This document shows, one piece after another, positions 42,735 through 52,950 of a stretch of 64,000 nt of DNA. The position numbers were made by a program, and so were the translations under genes. Position 1 is the stretch's first letter, and each line of letters opens with the position of its first letter. The notes under the pieces were generated by a model that saw nothing but the letters and a program-made list of their open reading frames with translations, was not told the origin of the DNA and did not search any database. This DNA comes from Synechococcus sp. CB0101 (GTDB lineage: Bacteria; Cyanobacteriota; Cyanobacteriia; PCC-6307; Cyanobiaceae), in assembly GCF_000179235.2 (NCBI RefSeq), contig NZ_CP039373.1, forward strand, positions 2,576,554 through 2,640,553. Reading direction: 5' to 3'.

Positions 42735-44024
42735 TCAGCTGTGCTCCCGCAGGAAGCTGATCGAGCCCTGCAGCTCATCGGCAAAGCGATCGATCTCCTC
42801 AGTGGTGGTGGTGAAACTGAGGCTGGCGCGGGCGGAGCCGCTGATGCCGTAGTGGCGATGCAGCGGCTGAGTGCAGTGGTGGCCGCTGCGAATGCAGATG
42901 CCGGCTGAATCGAGCAGAGCAGCGATGTCGTTGGCGTGAACGCCCTCCACGTGGAAGGCGGCAAGAGCAGCACGATCCGGCTGTTGCTCTGGGGTGGGGC
43001 CGAGGATGCGCAGGCCATCGATGGCCTGCAGGCGCTCGAACAGATGGCGGGTGAGCTGCTGCTCCCAGGCGTGGATGCGATCCAGGCCGATGGCCTGCAG
43101 ATAATCGAGCGCTGCGCCCATGCCCACCGCCTCGCCGATGGCGGGCGTGCCGGCTTCGAACTTGTGGGGCAGCCCGGCCCAGGTGCTGTGGTCGAGGTAC
43201 ACGTCCTGAATCATTTCGCCGCCACCCAGGAAGGGGGGCATCGCCTCCAGCAGCGCCTCACGCCCCCAGAGGAAACCCATGCCCGTGGGGCCACAGAGCT
43301 TGTGGGAGCTGCCCACCAAGAAATCAGCACCGAGCTGCTTCACGTTCACCGGCAGGTGGGGCAGGCTCTGGCAGGCGTCCACCAGCACCAGGGCGCCGGC
43401 GGCATGGGCCAAGGCCGCCACCTCGGCGATCGGGTTGAGGCAGCCGAGCGTATTGCTCACCTGCACCAGGCTCACCAGGCGGGTGCGCTCGTTGAGCTTG
43501 CTGCGTAGATCGTTTAGATCCAGCTCACCGGTGTCGGTGAGGCCGGCATGGCGCAGCACGCAGCCGGTGCGATCGGCCAACAGCTGCCAGGGCACCAGGT
43601 TGCTGTGGTGCTCCATCACCGTAAGCAGCACCTCATCGCCAGGGCGCAGGTTCGCCTCACCCCAGCTGCGGGCCACGAGGTTGATCGCCTCGCTGGCGTT
43701 GCGGGTGAACACGATCTCGTTGGGGTTGGCAGCCCCCACGAACGCAGCCGCCTTGGCGCGCGCCCCTTCAAAGCCTTCGGTGGCACGGGCGCTCAGTTGG
43801 TGGGCGCCGCGGTGCACGTTGGCGTTGTCATGGTCGTAGTAGTGCTGCAGCGCCTCGAGCACCTGGCGCGGTTTCTGGCTGGTGGCTGCGTGATCGAGGT
43901 AGATCAGCGGCTGGCCAAGGCAGGCGGTCTGGGCCAGCAGAGGGAAATCAGGACGCGTTTGCGCCGCCAGATCCCCGGCCTGGGCAGCTACCGCGGATTG
44001 GGGTGCCGAGAGGGTGCTGGTCAT
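42735..44024 (-). CDS. sufS: Cysteine desulfurase SufS
   Basis: This is a PLP enzyme releasing sulfur from cysteine for Fe-S cluster assembly. The PLP Lys lies in VGSSHKLCGPTGMGF, the catalytic Cys in CIRSGHHCTQPLH, and the EHHSNLVPW cofactor motif is present. It was started at 44024 (MTSTLSAPQ), where ATGA overlaps the sufD stop. Last gene of the suf unit. Confidence 0.96.
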   Translation of the reverse strand: MTSTLSAPQSAVAAQAGDLAAQTRPDFPLLAQTACLGQPLIYLDHAATSQKPRQVLEALQHYYDHDNANVHRGAHQLSARATEGFEGARAKAAAFVGAANPNEIVFTRNASEAINLVARSWGEANLRPGDEVLLTVMEHHSNLVPWQLLADRTGCVLRHAGLTDTGELDLNDLRSKLNERTRLVSLVQVSNTLGCLNPIAEVAALAHAAGALVLVDACQSLPHLPVNVKQLGADFLVGSSHKLCGPTGMGFLWGREALLEAMPPFLGGGEMIQDVYLDHSTWAGLPHKFEAGTPAIGEAVGMGAALDYLQAIGLDRIHAWEQQLTRHLFERLQAIDGLRILGPTPEQQPDRAALAAFHVEGVHANDIAALLDSAGICIRSGHHCTQPLHRHYGISGSARASLSFTTTTEEIDRFADELQGSISFLREHS

Positions 44025-45264
44025 GCCGCCGCCTCCAGTAAGCGCTCGAGCGAACACCAATGGCGGGCAGCGGCCGGGAGCTCGCGCAGCACCTCTTCGC
44101 AGAAGGCCCGCTGCAACAGGCCCGCCGCTTGATCAGCGCCGATGCCACGGCTCTGCAGATAGAAGAGCTCGTCGGTCTGCAGGCTGCTCACCGTGGCGCC
44201 GTGGGCGCACTTCACGTCATCGGCCACGATCTCCAGCTCCGGCTTGGTATCGATCCTGGCGCGATCCGACAGCAAGAGGTTGCGGCTGAGCTGGGCGGCA
44301 TTGGTGCGCTGCGCGGCGCGGGGCACCCGCACGGCCCCGTTGAACACGCTGCGGCCCTGGCCGGCCGCCACTGCTTTATGCAGCTGATCGAGCTGCCCTT
44401 CAGGCCCCTTGAACTCCACAAAGCTGTGGGTGTCAGCAATGCGCTGACCATCCACCAGCTGCAGGCCCCGCAAGGTGGTTTGGGCGCTGCCATCCACCTG
44501 CACCGCGCGGGGTTCCAGGCGTGCCAAGCCCCAACCGGAGCTCACACTGCTGAGCTGCGCATCGCTTTCCGGCTCCTGCTCCAAGGCCACATGCGCCAAC
44601 AAGGCCGCATCCGCCTGACCTAAGGCCACCAAGCCATGGCTGAGACGCGCGCCGCGCGCCAGGTGAGCTTCGATCACCAAGCTGTGCAACCCAGAGCCCT
44701 GGGCTTCGATCCACTGGGAGAGATCCAGCTCAGCTTTTTCTTCCAGCAACAGCAGCAGCCGCAGGGCCTGCAGGCCAGCACCGGCGGCACTCACCAGCTC
44801 CAAGCTCACCTGGCTGCGGCTGGTCACGCGCAGCGCCAGCACCCGCTCCGCAGCAGCGTGATTGAGCTCCACCGGCCAGTGCTGTTCACAGCCAGCCGCC
44901 GCCAGGGTGTGTCCCAGGCCCTGAGCAATTTCATCGGCGCTGAGCCGCTGCAAACCAGCCGGCAGGGCTTGGTCCGCAAGCGGATCAGCGCTGCCGTTCC
45001 AGTTCAACCGCAGGGCGCCTGAAGCCACCTCGGGCAGCGCAGCAGCCGCTGCGGAAGCAGCCGTGAGCGGCAGCGTCTGCAGCAAAGCGAGATCGGTGAA
45101 GCGCCAGTCTTCGTTGCGGCTGGAGGGAATGGGCTGTTGGCGCAGCGCCTCACGGCCGCGCTGCTGCAACAGGGCCAGCTCACCGCTGGCGGCAGGCGCA
45201 GCCGCCAACCAGGTCTCCAACCAAGCGCCCTTAGCAGGGGCTGGGGCAGCGAGGCTTGCAGCCA

Positions 45265-45265
<1 letters not shown>
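44021..45265 (-). CDS. sufD: Fe-S cluster assembly protein SufD
   Basis: This is a 414-aa SufB/D-family scaffold. The C-terminal beta-helix includes VFNGAVRVPRAAQRTNAAQL and LEIVADDVKCAHGATVSSL, then [20 protein letters not shown]. It forms the SufBC2D complex. It shares one base with the sufC stop. Confidence 0.95.
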
Positions 45266-46059
<794 letters not shown>

Positions 46060-46139
46060 GGCGGAGGAGCGAGCGAGAAGGGAATCAGAAACGGAAGGGG
46101 AGCAGGCGGATCAACGCCCAGGCGGCAACAGGGCGAATC

Positions 46140-47582
46140 TCAACCCACGGAGCCCTCCAACTTCAGGGCCAGCAACTTGTCAGCTTCCGCGGCAAATTCC
46201 ATCGGCAGCTGATTGAACACATCGCGGCAGAAGCCACTCACCATCATCGACACCGCCTCTTCAAAGCCGATGCCACGGCTTTGTAGATAGAAGAGCTGAT
46301 CTTCCGAGATGCGGCAGGTGCTGGCCTCGTGCTCCACCGACGCCTGAGGTTGCTGGGAGCGGATATAGGGATAGGTGTTGGCGGCGGCCTGATCGCCGAT
46401 CAACATCGAATCGCACTGGCTGTAGTTGCGCGCGCCCACAGCCTTGGGGCCGATCTGCACCAAACCGCGGTAGCTGTTCGCGGAGCGACCGGCACTGATG
46501 CCCTTGCTCACGATCGTGGAGCGGCTGCGGGGCCCCACATGAATCATCTTCGTGCCGGTATCGGCCTGCTGTTTGTTGTTGGTGAGGGCCACGGAATAGA
46601 ACTCACCCACCGAATCCGCCCCCTGCAGCACACAGCTGGGGTATTTCCAAGTGATCGCTGATCCGGTTTCCACCTGGGTCCAGCTGATCTTGCTGCGGTC
46701 GCCGCGGCACTGACCGCGCTTAGTCACGAAGTTATAGATGCCACCCACACCGTTCTCATCACCGGCGTACCAGTTCTGAACAGTGGAGTATTTGATGGAG
46801 GCATCGTCGAGCGCCACCAATTCCACGACGGCCGCGTGGAGCTGGTTGGTGTCAAACATCGGGGCAGTGCAGCCCTCGAGGTAACTCACGGATGCACCTT
46901 CCTCGGCCACGATCAAGGTGCGCTCAAACTGACCGGTATCGCCGGAGTTGATGCGGAAATACGTAGAGAGCTCCATCGGGCATTCCACACCTTTGGGAAT
47001 GAACACGAACGAGCCATCGCTGAAGACTGCGGAATTGAGCGCAGCGAAATAGTTGTCATTACTGGGCACCACTGTGCCGATGTAGCGCTCGATCAACTCG
47101 GGGTGCTCCTTCACCGCCTCGCTGATGGAGCAAAAGATCACGCCGTGCTCGGCCAGCTTCTCTTTGTAGGTCGTGGCGATCGAAACGCTGTCGAACACCG
47201 CATCCACCGCCACGTTCGAGAGCCGCTTCTGCTCACTCAGAGGAATGCCGAGCTTGTCGAAGGTTTCGAGCAGCTTGGGATCCACCTCATCGAGGCTCGC
47301 TTTTTTCTGCTGGTGCTTGGGGGCGGCGTAATAAACGACGTCTTGATAATCAATCGGTGGATAACCGAGGGCAGCCCAATCGGGCTCGCTCATCTGTAAC
47401 CACTGCTTGTAGGCCCGCAGCCGGAACTCCAGCAGGAAGGCAGGCTCCTCCTTCTTGCTGGAAATCAGGCGGACCACGTCCTCACTGAGGCCCTTGGCGA
47501 TCTTTTCGGTTTCGATATCGGTGACGAAGCCGTACTTGTACGGCTGGCTCACCAGATCACCAACAGCCTGTGCGTTGCTCAT
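46140..47582 (-). CDS. sufB: Fe-S cluster assembly scaffold SufB
   Basis: This is a 480-aa scaffold on which clusters are built. The N-terminal [20 protein letters not shown] is followed by the SufB core ([20 protein letters not shown] with the conserved Cys; [19 protein letters not shown]). It sits between ftrC (10 bases upstream) and sufC (80 bases downstream). Confidence 0.97.
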   Translation of the reverse strand: MSNAQAVGDLVSQPYKYGFVTDIETEKIAKGLSEDVVRLISSKKEEPAFLLEFRLRAYKQWLQMSEPDWAALGYPPIDYQDVVYYAAPKHQQKKASLDEVDPKLLETFDKLGIPLSEQKRLSNVAVDAVFDSVSIATTYKEKLAEHGVIFCSISEAVKEHPELIERYIGTVVPSNDNYFAALNSAVFSDGSFVFIPKGVECPMELSTYFRINSGDTGQFERTLIVAEEGASVSYLEGCTAPMFDTNQLHAAVVELVALDDASIKYSTVQNWYAGDENGVGGIYNFVTKRGQCRGDRSKISWTQVETGSAITWKYPSCVLQGADSVGEFYSVALTNNKQQADTGTKMIHVGPRSRSTIVSKGISAGRSANSYRGLVQIGPKAVGARNYSQCDSMLIGDQAAANTYPYIRSQQPQASVEHEASTCRISEDQLFYLQSRGIGFEEAVSMMVSGFCRDVFNQLPMEFAAEADKLLALKLEGSVG

Positions 47583-47592
47583 GGAATGACCT

Positions 47593-47946
47593 TCAACCGG
47601 CGCAGTGGGCTTTCACTTCTTCGAGCGTGATGGTCTGCTTCTCGCCGCGGAAGGGGTTGTCTTCGGTGAGGAACAGCATGCAGTGGCACTCCTTGCGCTC
47701 ACGCATGGGCACGCAAGGGCAATTCCAGAAGGCCTGAGCCACCTCGGCTTCCTTGTCTTCGTAGTGGCGGCACGGGCACAGGGCGCCGCCGAGCTCGTCC
47801 TTATGACGAGCCAGACCCTCCAACACCACCGCCGTCACGCTGGGGTCACTGCAGAAATAGGTGCCGGTGCGCTGGGCATAGGTTTCCGCAAATTTGCGGA
47901 TCACCTCAAGGCTGTCGCTGGCTTGGGGGGCAGGAGCTTCAGACAT
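47593..47946 (-). CDS. ftrC: Ferredoxin-thioredoxin reductase, catalytic (beta) subunit
   Basis: This is a 117-aa 4Fe-4S enzyme that passes electrons from ferredoxin to thioredoxin disulfide. The cluster and active-site Cys lie in [29 protein letters not shown] and CHCMLF. It starts the suf unit, 10 bases before sufB, so its expression may be tied to Fe-S assembly. Confidence 0.95.
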   Translation of the reverse strand: MSEAPAPQASDSLEVIRKFAETYAQRTGTYFCSDPSVTAVVLEGLARHKDELGGALCPCRHYEDKEAEVAQAFWNCPCVPMRERKECHCMLFLTEDNPFRGEKQTITLEEVKAHCAG

Positions 47947-47999
47947 GAGGGCAAAGGCGAGGCGGAGCGAAATGCCTGTGCAGGCTTGGCCAGCGGTTA

Positions 48000-48017
48000 C
48001 GAAACCGATTGGTTTCG
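48000..48017. promoter_or_regulatory. Inverted repeat between ftrC-suf and sufR (candidate operator)
   Basis: CGAAACC-GATT-GGTTTCG has 7-bp perfect arms in the ~200-base gap between the divergent ftrC and sufR genes. SufR is known to repress suf in cyanobacteria through inverted repeats, but the Synechocystis operator differs (CAAC-N6-GTTG), so binding by SufR is a guess from position. Confidence 0.5.
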
Positions 48018-48145
48018 CAAGTCGACCCTAAAGCACACGGGCAGCACCCGGGGGTGACGCTGCATTGTGACGTGTGGGCGCTCCCAACCCGAAACTCGTC
48101 ACCCCACGGCCAGGCGTGGCATGGTGTGGTGATAAAGAGTTAGTC

Positions 48146-48781
48146 ATGAGCGCCTCCACGCAGGCACCCACCCGAGAGGCAGCGCTCACCCTGATGTTGC
48201 GTCAGGGGGAGCTCACGGCGGCTCAGCTGGCTGACTCCCTTGGTGTGTCGGTGCAGGTGATGCGCCGGCACCTGCGCTCCTTGGAAGAGGAGGGCCTGGT
48301 GGAAGCCAGCCCAACCACCGAAGGCCCTGGGCGCCCCTCCAACCGCTGGCGACTCACGGCAGCAGGACGCCGCCAGTTCCCCAATGGCAGCGAGCACTTC
48401 GCTCTAGGGCTGCTCAGTTCGATGGCCACGAGCCTGCCCACCGAGATGGTGGATCAGCTGCTGCAGCGTCAGGCTTCAGAAAAGGCGGCTGACTACCGGC
48501 GCCTGATCGGTGAAGGCACCCTCCAGGAGCGCCTCGAGCGGCTGGTGGATCTGCGCCGGCGCGAGGGATACGTAGCCGAATACCGCCCCAACCCCGATGG
48601 CGAGGGCTGGGTGATCAGTGAATTCCACTGCTCCGTGATGAAGATCGCCGAACAGTTCCCCTGCGTGTGCGATCAGGAACTTCAGCTGATCCGCCACACC
48701 TTCCCCGATTGCGCCGTCGAACGGGTGCACTGGCTGCTGGATGGCGGCCATGCCTGCGGCTTTCTGCTGGAGCCGTGCTGA
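48146..48781 (+). CDS. sufR: Fe-S-dependent transcriptional repressor SufR
   Basis: This is a 211-aa DeoR-like winged-helix regulator (ELTAAQLADSLGVSVQVMRR) with the C-terminal Cys cluster HCSVMKIAEQFPCVCDQELQ that binds an Fe-S cluster. It represses the divergent suf genes in cyanobacteria when clusters are sufficient. ATG at 48146; the longer upstream frame is not conserved-looking. Confidence 0.94.
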   Translation: MSASTQAPTREAALTLMLRQGELTAAQLADSLGVSVQVMRRHLRSLEEEGLVEASPTTEGPGRPSNRWRLTAAGRRQFPNGSEHFALGLLSSMATSLPTEMVDQLLQRQASEKAADYRRLIGEGTLQERLERLVDLRRREGYVAEYRPNPDGEGWVISEFHCSVMKIAEQFPCVCDQELQLIRHTFPDCAVERVHWLLDGGHACGFLLEPC

Positions 48782-49137
48782 GCGAGCAGGATCTCCAAGA
48801 GCTGGAGAGCACGCTGCTGCCAGCCCTGGAGCGCCACCATCTGCGCCTACTCGCTCACAGCCTGCGCTGCCTGCAGCAAGCCGCCCAAGGCAGCACCGCC
48901 ATGCCTGCGCAAGAGGGGCTGATGACCTGGGCCCAGCAGCAACCCAACCTGGCCGTAGATCCCACATTCATTCCTGTGCTGGTGGAACAGCTGGCTAAAG
49001 CAGCTGTGCAGCTGGAGGCCATCGGCGTCGACGCCGGCAAAGCACCGCTGGCCCTCGAGATCAGTGATCTGGTGCGCTGGGGACAGCAGCAGGCCGATCA
49101 ACGAATCGGTGACACGCTCAAACCACCAGAGCACTAA
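48775..49137 (+). CDS. Hypothetical 120-aa helical protein
   Basis: It starts at a GTG (48775) overlapping the sufR stop by 7 bases. The sequence is Leu/Gln-rich and helical (LLPALERHHLRLLAHSLRCL, FIPVLVEQLAKAAVQLEAI). No recognised family. Coupling to sufR suggests cotranscription; the role is unknown. Confidence 0.7.
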   Translation: MLSEQDLQELESTLLPALERHHLRLLAHSLRCLQQAAQGSTAMPAQEGLMTWAQQQPNLAVDPTFIPVLVEQLAKAAVQLEAIGVDAGKAPLALEISDLVRWGQQQADQRIGDTLKPPEH

Positions 49138-49981
49138 CCCCAGCCAACGCCAGCAAGGCCGCCAGCCAGCCCCGCCACCCAGGCTGATCTCCCTCCAGAT
49201 GAGCCAGAGGAATGGCCATGAGCGGCGCTGTAGCCAACAGGGCTACCGCAATTCCGCCGGGGAGCCTTTGCAGGGCCATCTGCTGCAGCGCAATCCCCGC
49301 CGTCGTGCCGAGCAGGGTGGCTAGCAAGCCCAGGGGCCAACGCCGAGCAGAGGGGCGCGGCCCCCAACCCCGATGCCGCCAACCGCGCAGCAAAGGGAGA
49401 AGCACGAGCGCGGCCGCCAGCAGCCGCACCCATGCCGACTGCAACGGATCCAGGGCGGCATCCCGCAAGGCCGCCCGCGACATCAGAGCTCCACCACTGC
49501 CACAGAGCAAAGCCCCCACAGCCAGCGCAACGCCCTGGAGCTGCAAGCGACCTTCTGCAGCACTGGTCGGCCGCTGAACCGCCACCAGCAGCAGAGCCAA
49601 GGTGATCAGGCCCAGCCCGATCCACTGCAGAGGAGCCGGCACCTCCGCCAGCCACACCAGTCCCCCCAGGGCCGCCACCGCAGGGCCGCCCGCGTCGATG
49701 GTGAGCGTGCGGCGCGTGCCAAGCCGTCGCAAGGCGGCGAAATAAAGGCTGTCGCCGAGCGCAATGCCCAACACACCACTGAGCGCCAACAACACCAATG
49801 CGCCAGGGGCCGCCGGCCAGGGGCGACCCAGCACCAGCGGCAGCAACATCACCAGCGCCAGCCAGTTCTTGAGCAGGTTGAGCTCAGCGCCGCTCAACGA
49901 GGTGGATAGGCGCCGCCACAGGCCGCTGGCCAGGGTCCAGCACAGGGCCGCAGCCAGGGCAGCCAAAGCACCGAACAGCAC
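49118..49981 (-). CDS. EamA-family (DMT) transporter
   Basis: This is a 287-aa protein with about ten transmembrane helices in two EamA repeats, LALSGVLGIALGDSLYFAAL in the first half and LLATLLGTTAGIALQQMALQ in the second. It is a drug/metabolite exporter of unknown substrate. Its 3' end overlaps the previous gene by 20 bases. Confidence 0.9.
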   Translation of the reverse strand: MLFGALAALAAALCWTLASGLWRRLSTSLSGAELNLLKNWLALVMLLPLVLGRPWPAAPGALVLLALSGVLGIALGDSLYFAALRRLGTRRTLTIDAGGPAVAALGGLVWLAEVPAPLQWIGLGLITLALLLVAVQRPTSAAEGRLQLQGVALAVGALLCGSGGALMSRAALRDAALDPLQSAWVRLLAAALVLLPLLRGWRHRGWGPRPSARRWPLGLLATLLGTTAGIALQQMALQRLPGGIAVALLATAPLMAIPLAHLEGDQPGWRGWLAALLALAGVSALVV

Positions 49982-50034
49982 AACCTCAACCGGCGGTGGC
50001 GGCTTGCGATCATCGCTGCACCCGCCGCGCCGCC

Positions 50035-50646
50035 GTGAGCCTCTCCCTCGAGAACGCCCTCAGCTTCTTTCAGCTGAGCTGCGGCCGCTGGCGCTCCCAG
50101 CGCAGCGTGCACCATCTGCTGCATCGCCGCGCCGAAGCCGGTGGCTCCTTAATCGTGGTGGAAGAACTAGAGCCGCGCGATCAACGGCTCGTGGAGCTGG
50201 CCCAGCTGCATGGGCAAGATCCAGCCGGGCTCGTGGGGGGCTGCTGGGTGCGTTGGAGCGCCTCAATGGCCTGGGACAAAGCCGGCGAAGACCACACCGG
50301 TGAGAGCGTGATCGGCTTGATCCCCACCGATGAACGCGGCCGCGAAGGCATCCTGCTGCGCGACCTCGGCTACGCCGAGAAGGCACCTGCCAGCTCACGC
50401 TTCTCGATGGATGAGCGCGATGGACTGCTGCTCAGCACCGAGTACGAAACGATGAACGTGTGGGAGCGCTTCGCCTTCCAGGGACCCAACGTGCGCGTGC
50501 GCAGCAGCACGGTGGAGGGCCTCTCTAACAACGCCTCCTTCTGCATCGAAACCCGCTGCGACGACGTTCAGCAGGATCGGCCCACGGCATCGGCCGCTGC
50601 CGGCAACAGCACCAGCGAACCGGCCCTTTCGCTCCTGGGCTGGTAG
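50035..50646 (+). CDS. CpcS/CpeS-family phycobiliprotein lyase
   Basis: This is a 203-aa lipocalin-like bilin lyase that attaches phycocyanobilin (or related) to phycobiliprotein Cys. It starts MSLSLENALSFFQLSCGRWR, then has RSVHHLLHRRAEAGGS and GESVIGLIPTDERGREGILL, and YETMNVWERFAFQGPNVRVR. The GTG at 50035 was chosen to fit the family N-terminus. cpcG follows after 105 bases. Confidence 0.92.
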   Translation: MSLSLENALSFFQLSCGRWRSQRSVHHLLHRRAEAGGSLIVVEELEPRDQRLVELAQLHGQDPAGLVGGCWVRWSASMAWDKAGEDHTGESVIGLIPTDERGREGILLRDLGYAEKAPASSRFSMDERDGLLLSTEYETMNVWERFAFQGPNVRVRSSTVEGLSNNASFCIETRCDDVQQDRPTASAAAGNSTSEPALSLLGW

Positions 50647-50751
50647 GCCCGCACTGTCTCGAACGTTACGGACTGTGAGTCCTGCCTGAGGCGGATCAGT
50701 GGAGCCGTGACGGCACTTCTACGATCAACAGCGACGGATGCCGAAGTTCGA

Positions 50752-51510
50752 GTGGCCCTCCCCCTCCTGAAGTACGCGCCCACAACGCAGAACTCGCGTG
50801 TGGATCCCCTTCGCGTGGGCTCGGACGAGGATCCCAAAGCCGTGTCCATGGACAAGGCCATGGATCGCGAAGACCAAAACTTCGTGATTGAGGCGGCCTA
50901 CCGCCAGATCTTCTTCCACGCCTTCAAGGTGGATCGCGACGCCACCCTGGAGTCGCAGCTGCGGAACGGCCAGATCACCGTGCGCGATTTCATTCGCTCG
51001 CTGTGTCTGTCGGACACCTTCAACCGCAGCTTCTACACCCTCAACAGCAACTACAAGGTGGCCCGCCACCTGGTGGAAAAGCTGCTGGGCCGCCAGACCC
51101 ACGGCAAGTCTGAGGAAATCGCCTGGTCTGCGGTGCTGATGACCCGCGGCGTGAAGGGCATGGTTGACGACATCCTCGATAGCGAGGAGTACCTCAACGC
51201 CTTCGGTTACGACACCGTTCCCTACCACCGCAACCGCGTGGTGGGCAGCCGTGATCTTGGCGAAACCCCCTTCAACATCACCAGCCCCCGCTACGACGCC
51301 TACTACCGCGGCATCCTGGGCTTCCCCCAGATCGTGTACACCGGCACAGCCCGCAAACTGCCCGAGCGCTCCCTGCAGCGCCGCGGCGGCTTCCCCCAGG
51401 ACTACATGCCCTGGGTGCGCACCCTGCCTGCTCTGCGTGGCGCCAGCGCCGCGGGCAGCGCCGACATCGATTACCTGGCCAAGGTGCCCTACCGCAGCCT
51501 CGGCCGCTGA
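50752..51510 (+). CDS. cpcG: Phycobilisome rod-core linker polypeptide CpcG
   Basis: This joins phycocyanin rods to the allophycocyanin core. The N-terminus ALPLLKYAPTTQNSRV is typical when started at the GTG 50752. The PBS linker domain (about residues 35-200) includes EAAYRQIFFHAFKVDRD, RSLCLSDTFNRSFYTLNSNY, and DSEEYLNAFGYDTVPYHR. An intact C-terminus ends KVPYRSLGR. It is followed by a strong terminator. Confidence 0.96.
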   Translation: MALPLLKYAPTTQNSRVDPLRVGSDEDPKAVSMDKAMDREDQNFVIEAAYRQIFFHAFKVDRDATLESQLRNGQITVRDFIRSLCLSDTFNRSFYTLNSNYKVARHLVEKLLGRQTHGKSEEIAWSAVLMTRGVKGMVDDILDSEEYLNAFGYDTVPYHRNRVVGSRDLGETPFNITSPRYDAYYRGILGFPQIVYTGTARKLPERSLQRRGGFPQDYMPWVRTLPALRGASAAGSADIDYLAKVPYRSLGR

Positions 51511-51540
51511 TCATTCAGGCCGCTCTGGCCGAAACACGCT

Positions 51541-51564
51541 GCGGGGGGCAACCCCCGCTTTTTT
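51541..51564 (+). terminator. Terminator after cpcG
   Basis: GCGGGGG / CCCCCGC with a GCAA loop, then TTTTTT. Confidence 0.93.
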
Positions 51565-51672
51565 GTGCCCGCCGCCAGCCGCGCAGTCTTGGGATGCTGA
51601 CTGCGGGATCACAGATCAGGGCGGACCTGTGAGAGTTGGTCAGACTGATCCCGAACACAATCCGGAGGCGCT

Positions 51673-52719
51673 GTGAGTCAGACCCTGTCATCGCTTGCCC
51701 GGATGACCTTGCGCCAACTGCGCCAGGTGGCCAGCGAGCTGGGTGTGACCCTCTACAGCCGCAAGACCAAAGACGAACTGGTGAGTGCGATCGGCGAACG
51801 CCAAGCCGACCTCTCCAGCCTGGAGCAAGAACACGCCCCCAGCAAACAGGCTGATGACACCCGCGTGGTGTTCCTGCCCCGCGATCCGCAGTGGGCCTAT
51901 GTGTTCTGGGAAATCAGCGAGCGCGATCGCCAGCAAGCCTTTAAGGCCGGTGCCAGCCAGCTCTGCCTGCGGGTGGCTGATGTGACCGGCATGAGCAACG
52001 GCGCCAGCCATCCGCACACCCTCCAGGAGGTGCCGGTGGATAGCCATGCCACCGAGTGGTACCTGCCAGTGCCCCTGAGCGACCGCGACTACCGCGTGGA
52101 GTTGGGGTATCGCGTCAGCGGTGGTGGCTGGATCTCCCTGGCCTTTTCGTCCGTGGCCCGGGTGCCGGCCCTGCACCCCAGCGAGCAGATCCTCGATCAA
52201 TTCGTGCCGTTCTCGCTCGATACGCCCCCCAGCACGATCACCCCGCAGACCCTTCCCAGCAGCGACAACGGCCTCCACGAGCGGCTCTACCAAACCGCCA
52301 CCGTTGGAACCCGCCGCCTCGGCCGTGGCTCCGAAGCCTTCCATGAGCTGGATCAGAGCAGTGGTGCTGGCCTGAACGCCTCCGGTGCAGGCCTCTGGGC
52401 CAGCGGCCGCAGCGAATCCGGCTCCGGCGTGGTGGCACCGCGGCAGCGCTCCTTCTGGCTGGTGGCCGATGCAGAGCTGATCGTCTACGGCGCCACCGAC
52501 CCCTCCGCCAAGCTGACCATCGGTGGGGAGGAAGTCCCCCTGTCCAGCGACGGCACCTTCCGCGTGCAGGTGCCCTTCCGCGATGGCCAGCAGGTGTATG
52601 CCATTGAGGCCGTGGCCGCCGATGGCGAGCAGAAGCGCAACATCACGCTCGATTTCGAACGCTCCACTCCGGAAGACAACAGCAATCCCAGCGACCAGGC
52701 TGTGGCCGAATGGTTCTGA
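51673..52719 (+). CDS. DUF4912 protein with Rho-N/SAP-like N-terminus
   Basis: This is a 348-aa protein. LRQLRQVASELGVTLYSRKT resembles a Rho-N/SAP nucleic-acid-binding motif. DUF4912 follows (VVFLPRDPQWAYVFWEISER to SLAFSSVARVPALHPSE), then a variable linker. The C-terminus (SFWLVADAELIVYGATDPSA) looks like a second beta-sandwich. The start is a GTG at 51673. Function unknown; common in cyanobacteria. Confidence 0.87.
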   Translation: MSQTLSSLARMTLRQLRQVASELGVTLYSRKTKDELVSAIGERQADLSSLEQEHAPSKQADDTRVVFLPRDPQWAYVFWEISERDRQQAFKAGASQLCLRVADVTGMSNGASHPHTLQEVPVDSHATEWYLPVPLSDRDYRVELGYRVSGGGWISLAFSSVARVPALHPSEQILDQFVPFSLDTPPSTITPQTLPSSDNGLHERLYQTATVGTRRLGRGSEAFHELDQSSGAGLNASGAGLWASGRSESGSGVVAPRQRSFWLVADAELIVYGATDPSAKLTIGGEEVPLSSDGTFRVQVPFRDGQQVYAIEAVAADGEQKRNITLDFERSTPEDNSNPSDQAVAEWF

Positions 52720-52729
52720 AGCCCCGGCG

Positions 52730-52903
52730 ATGAAAGCACTCGTGGCCCTCACCCCGATCACCGGTGCAGTCGCCCTGCCGCTGCTGGTGGTTTTTTTGAT
52801 GGCCAAAGTGGGCATCGGCGCCGGCGTTGCAGCAGCTGTGGTGATCAGCAGCCTGTGGTTTGTGGCCATGCTGCGCACCTCTGAGCTGCCAGAACACGGC
52901 TGA
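52730..52903 (+). CDS. Small membrane protein, 57 aa
   Basis: It starts at ATG 52730, 10 bases after the DUF4912 stop. Two hydrophobic stretches (TGAVALPLLVVFLMAKVG, AAAVVISSLWFVAM) and a polar tail SELPEHG. No family recognised; close spacing suggests cotranscription with DUF4912. Confidence 0.6.
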   Translation: MKALVALTPITGAVALPLLVVFLMAKVGIGAGVAAAVVISSLWFVAMLRTSELPEHG

Positions 52904-52950
52904 GCCCCAGACCATCGGGGAATGCTCCTGGTAGTGGCAGGGGCAACTCC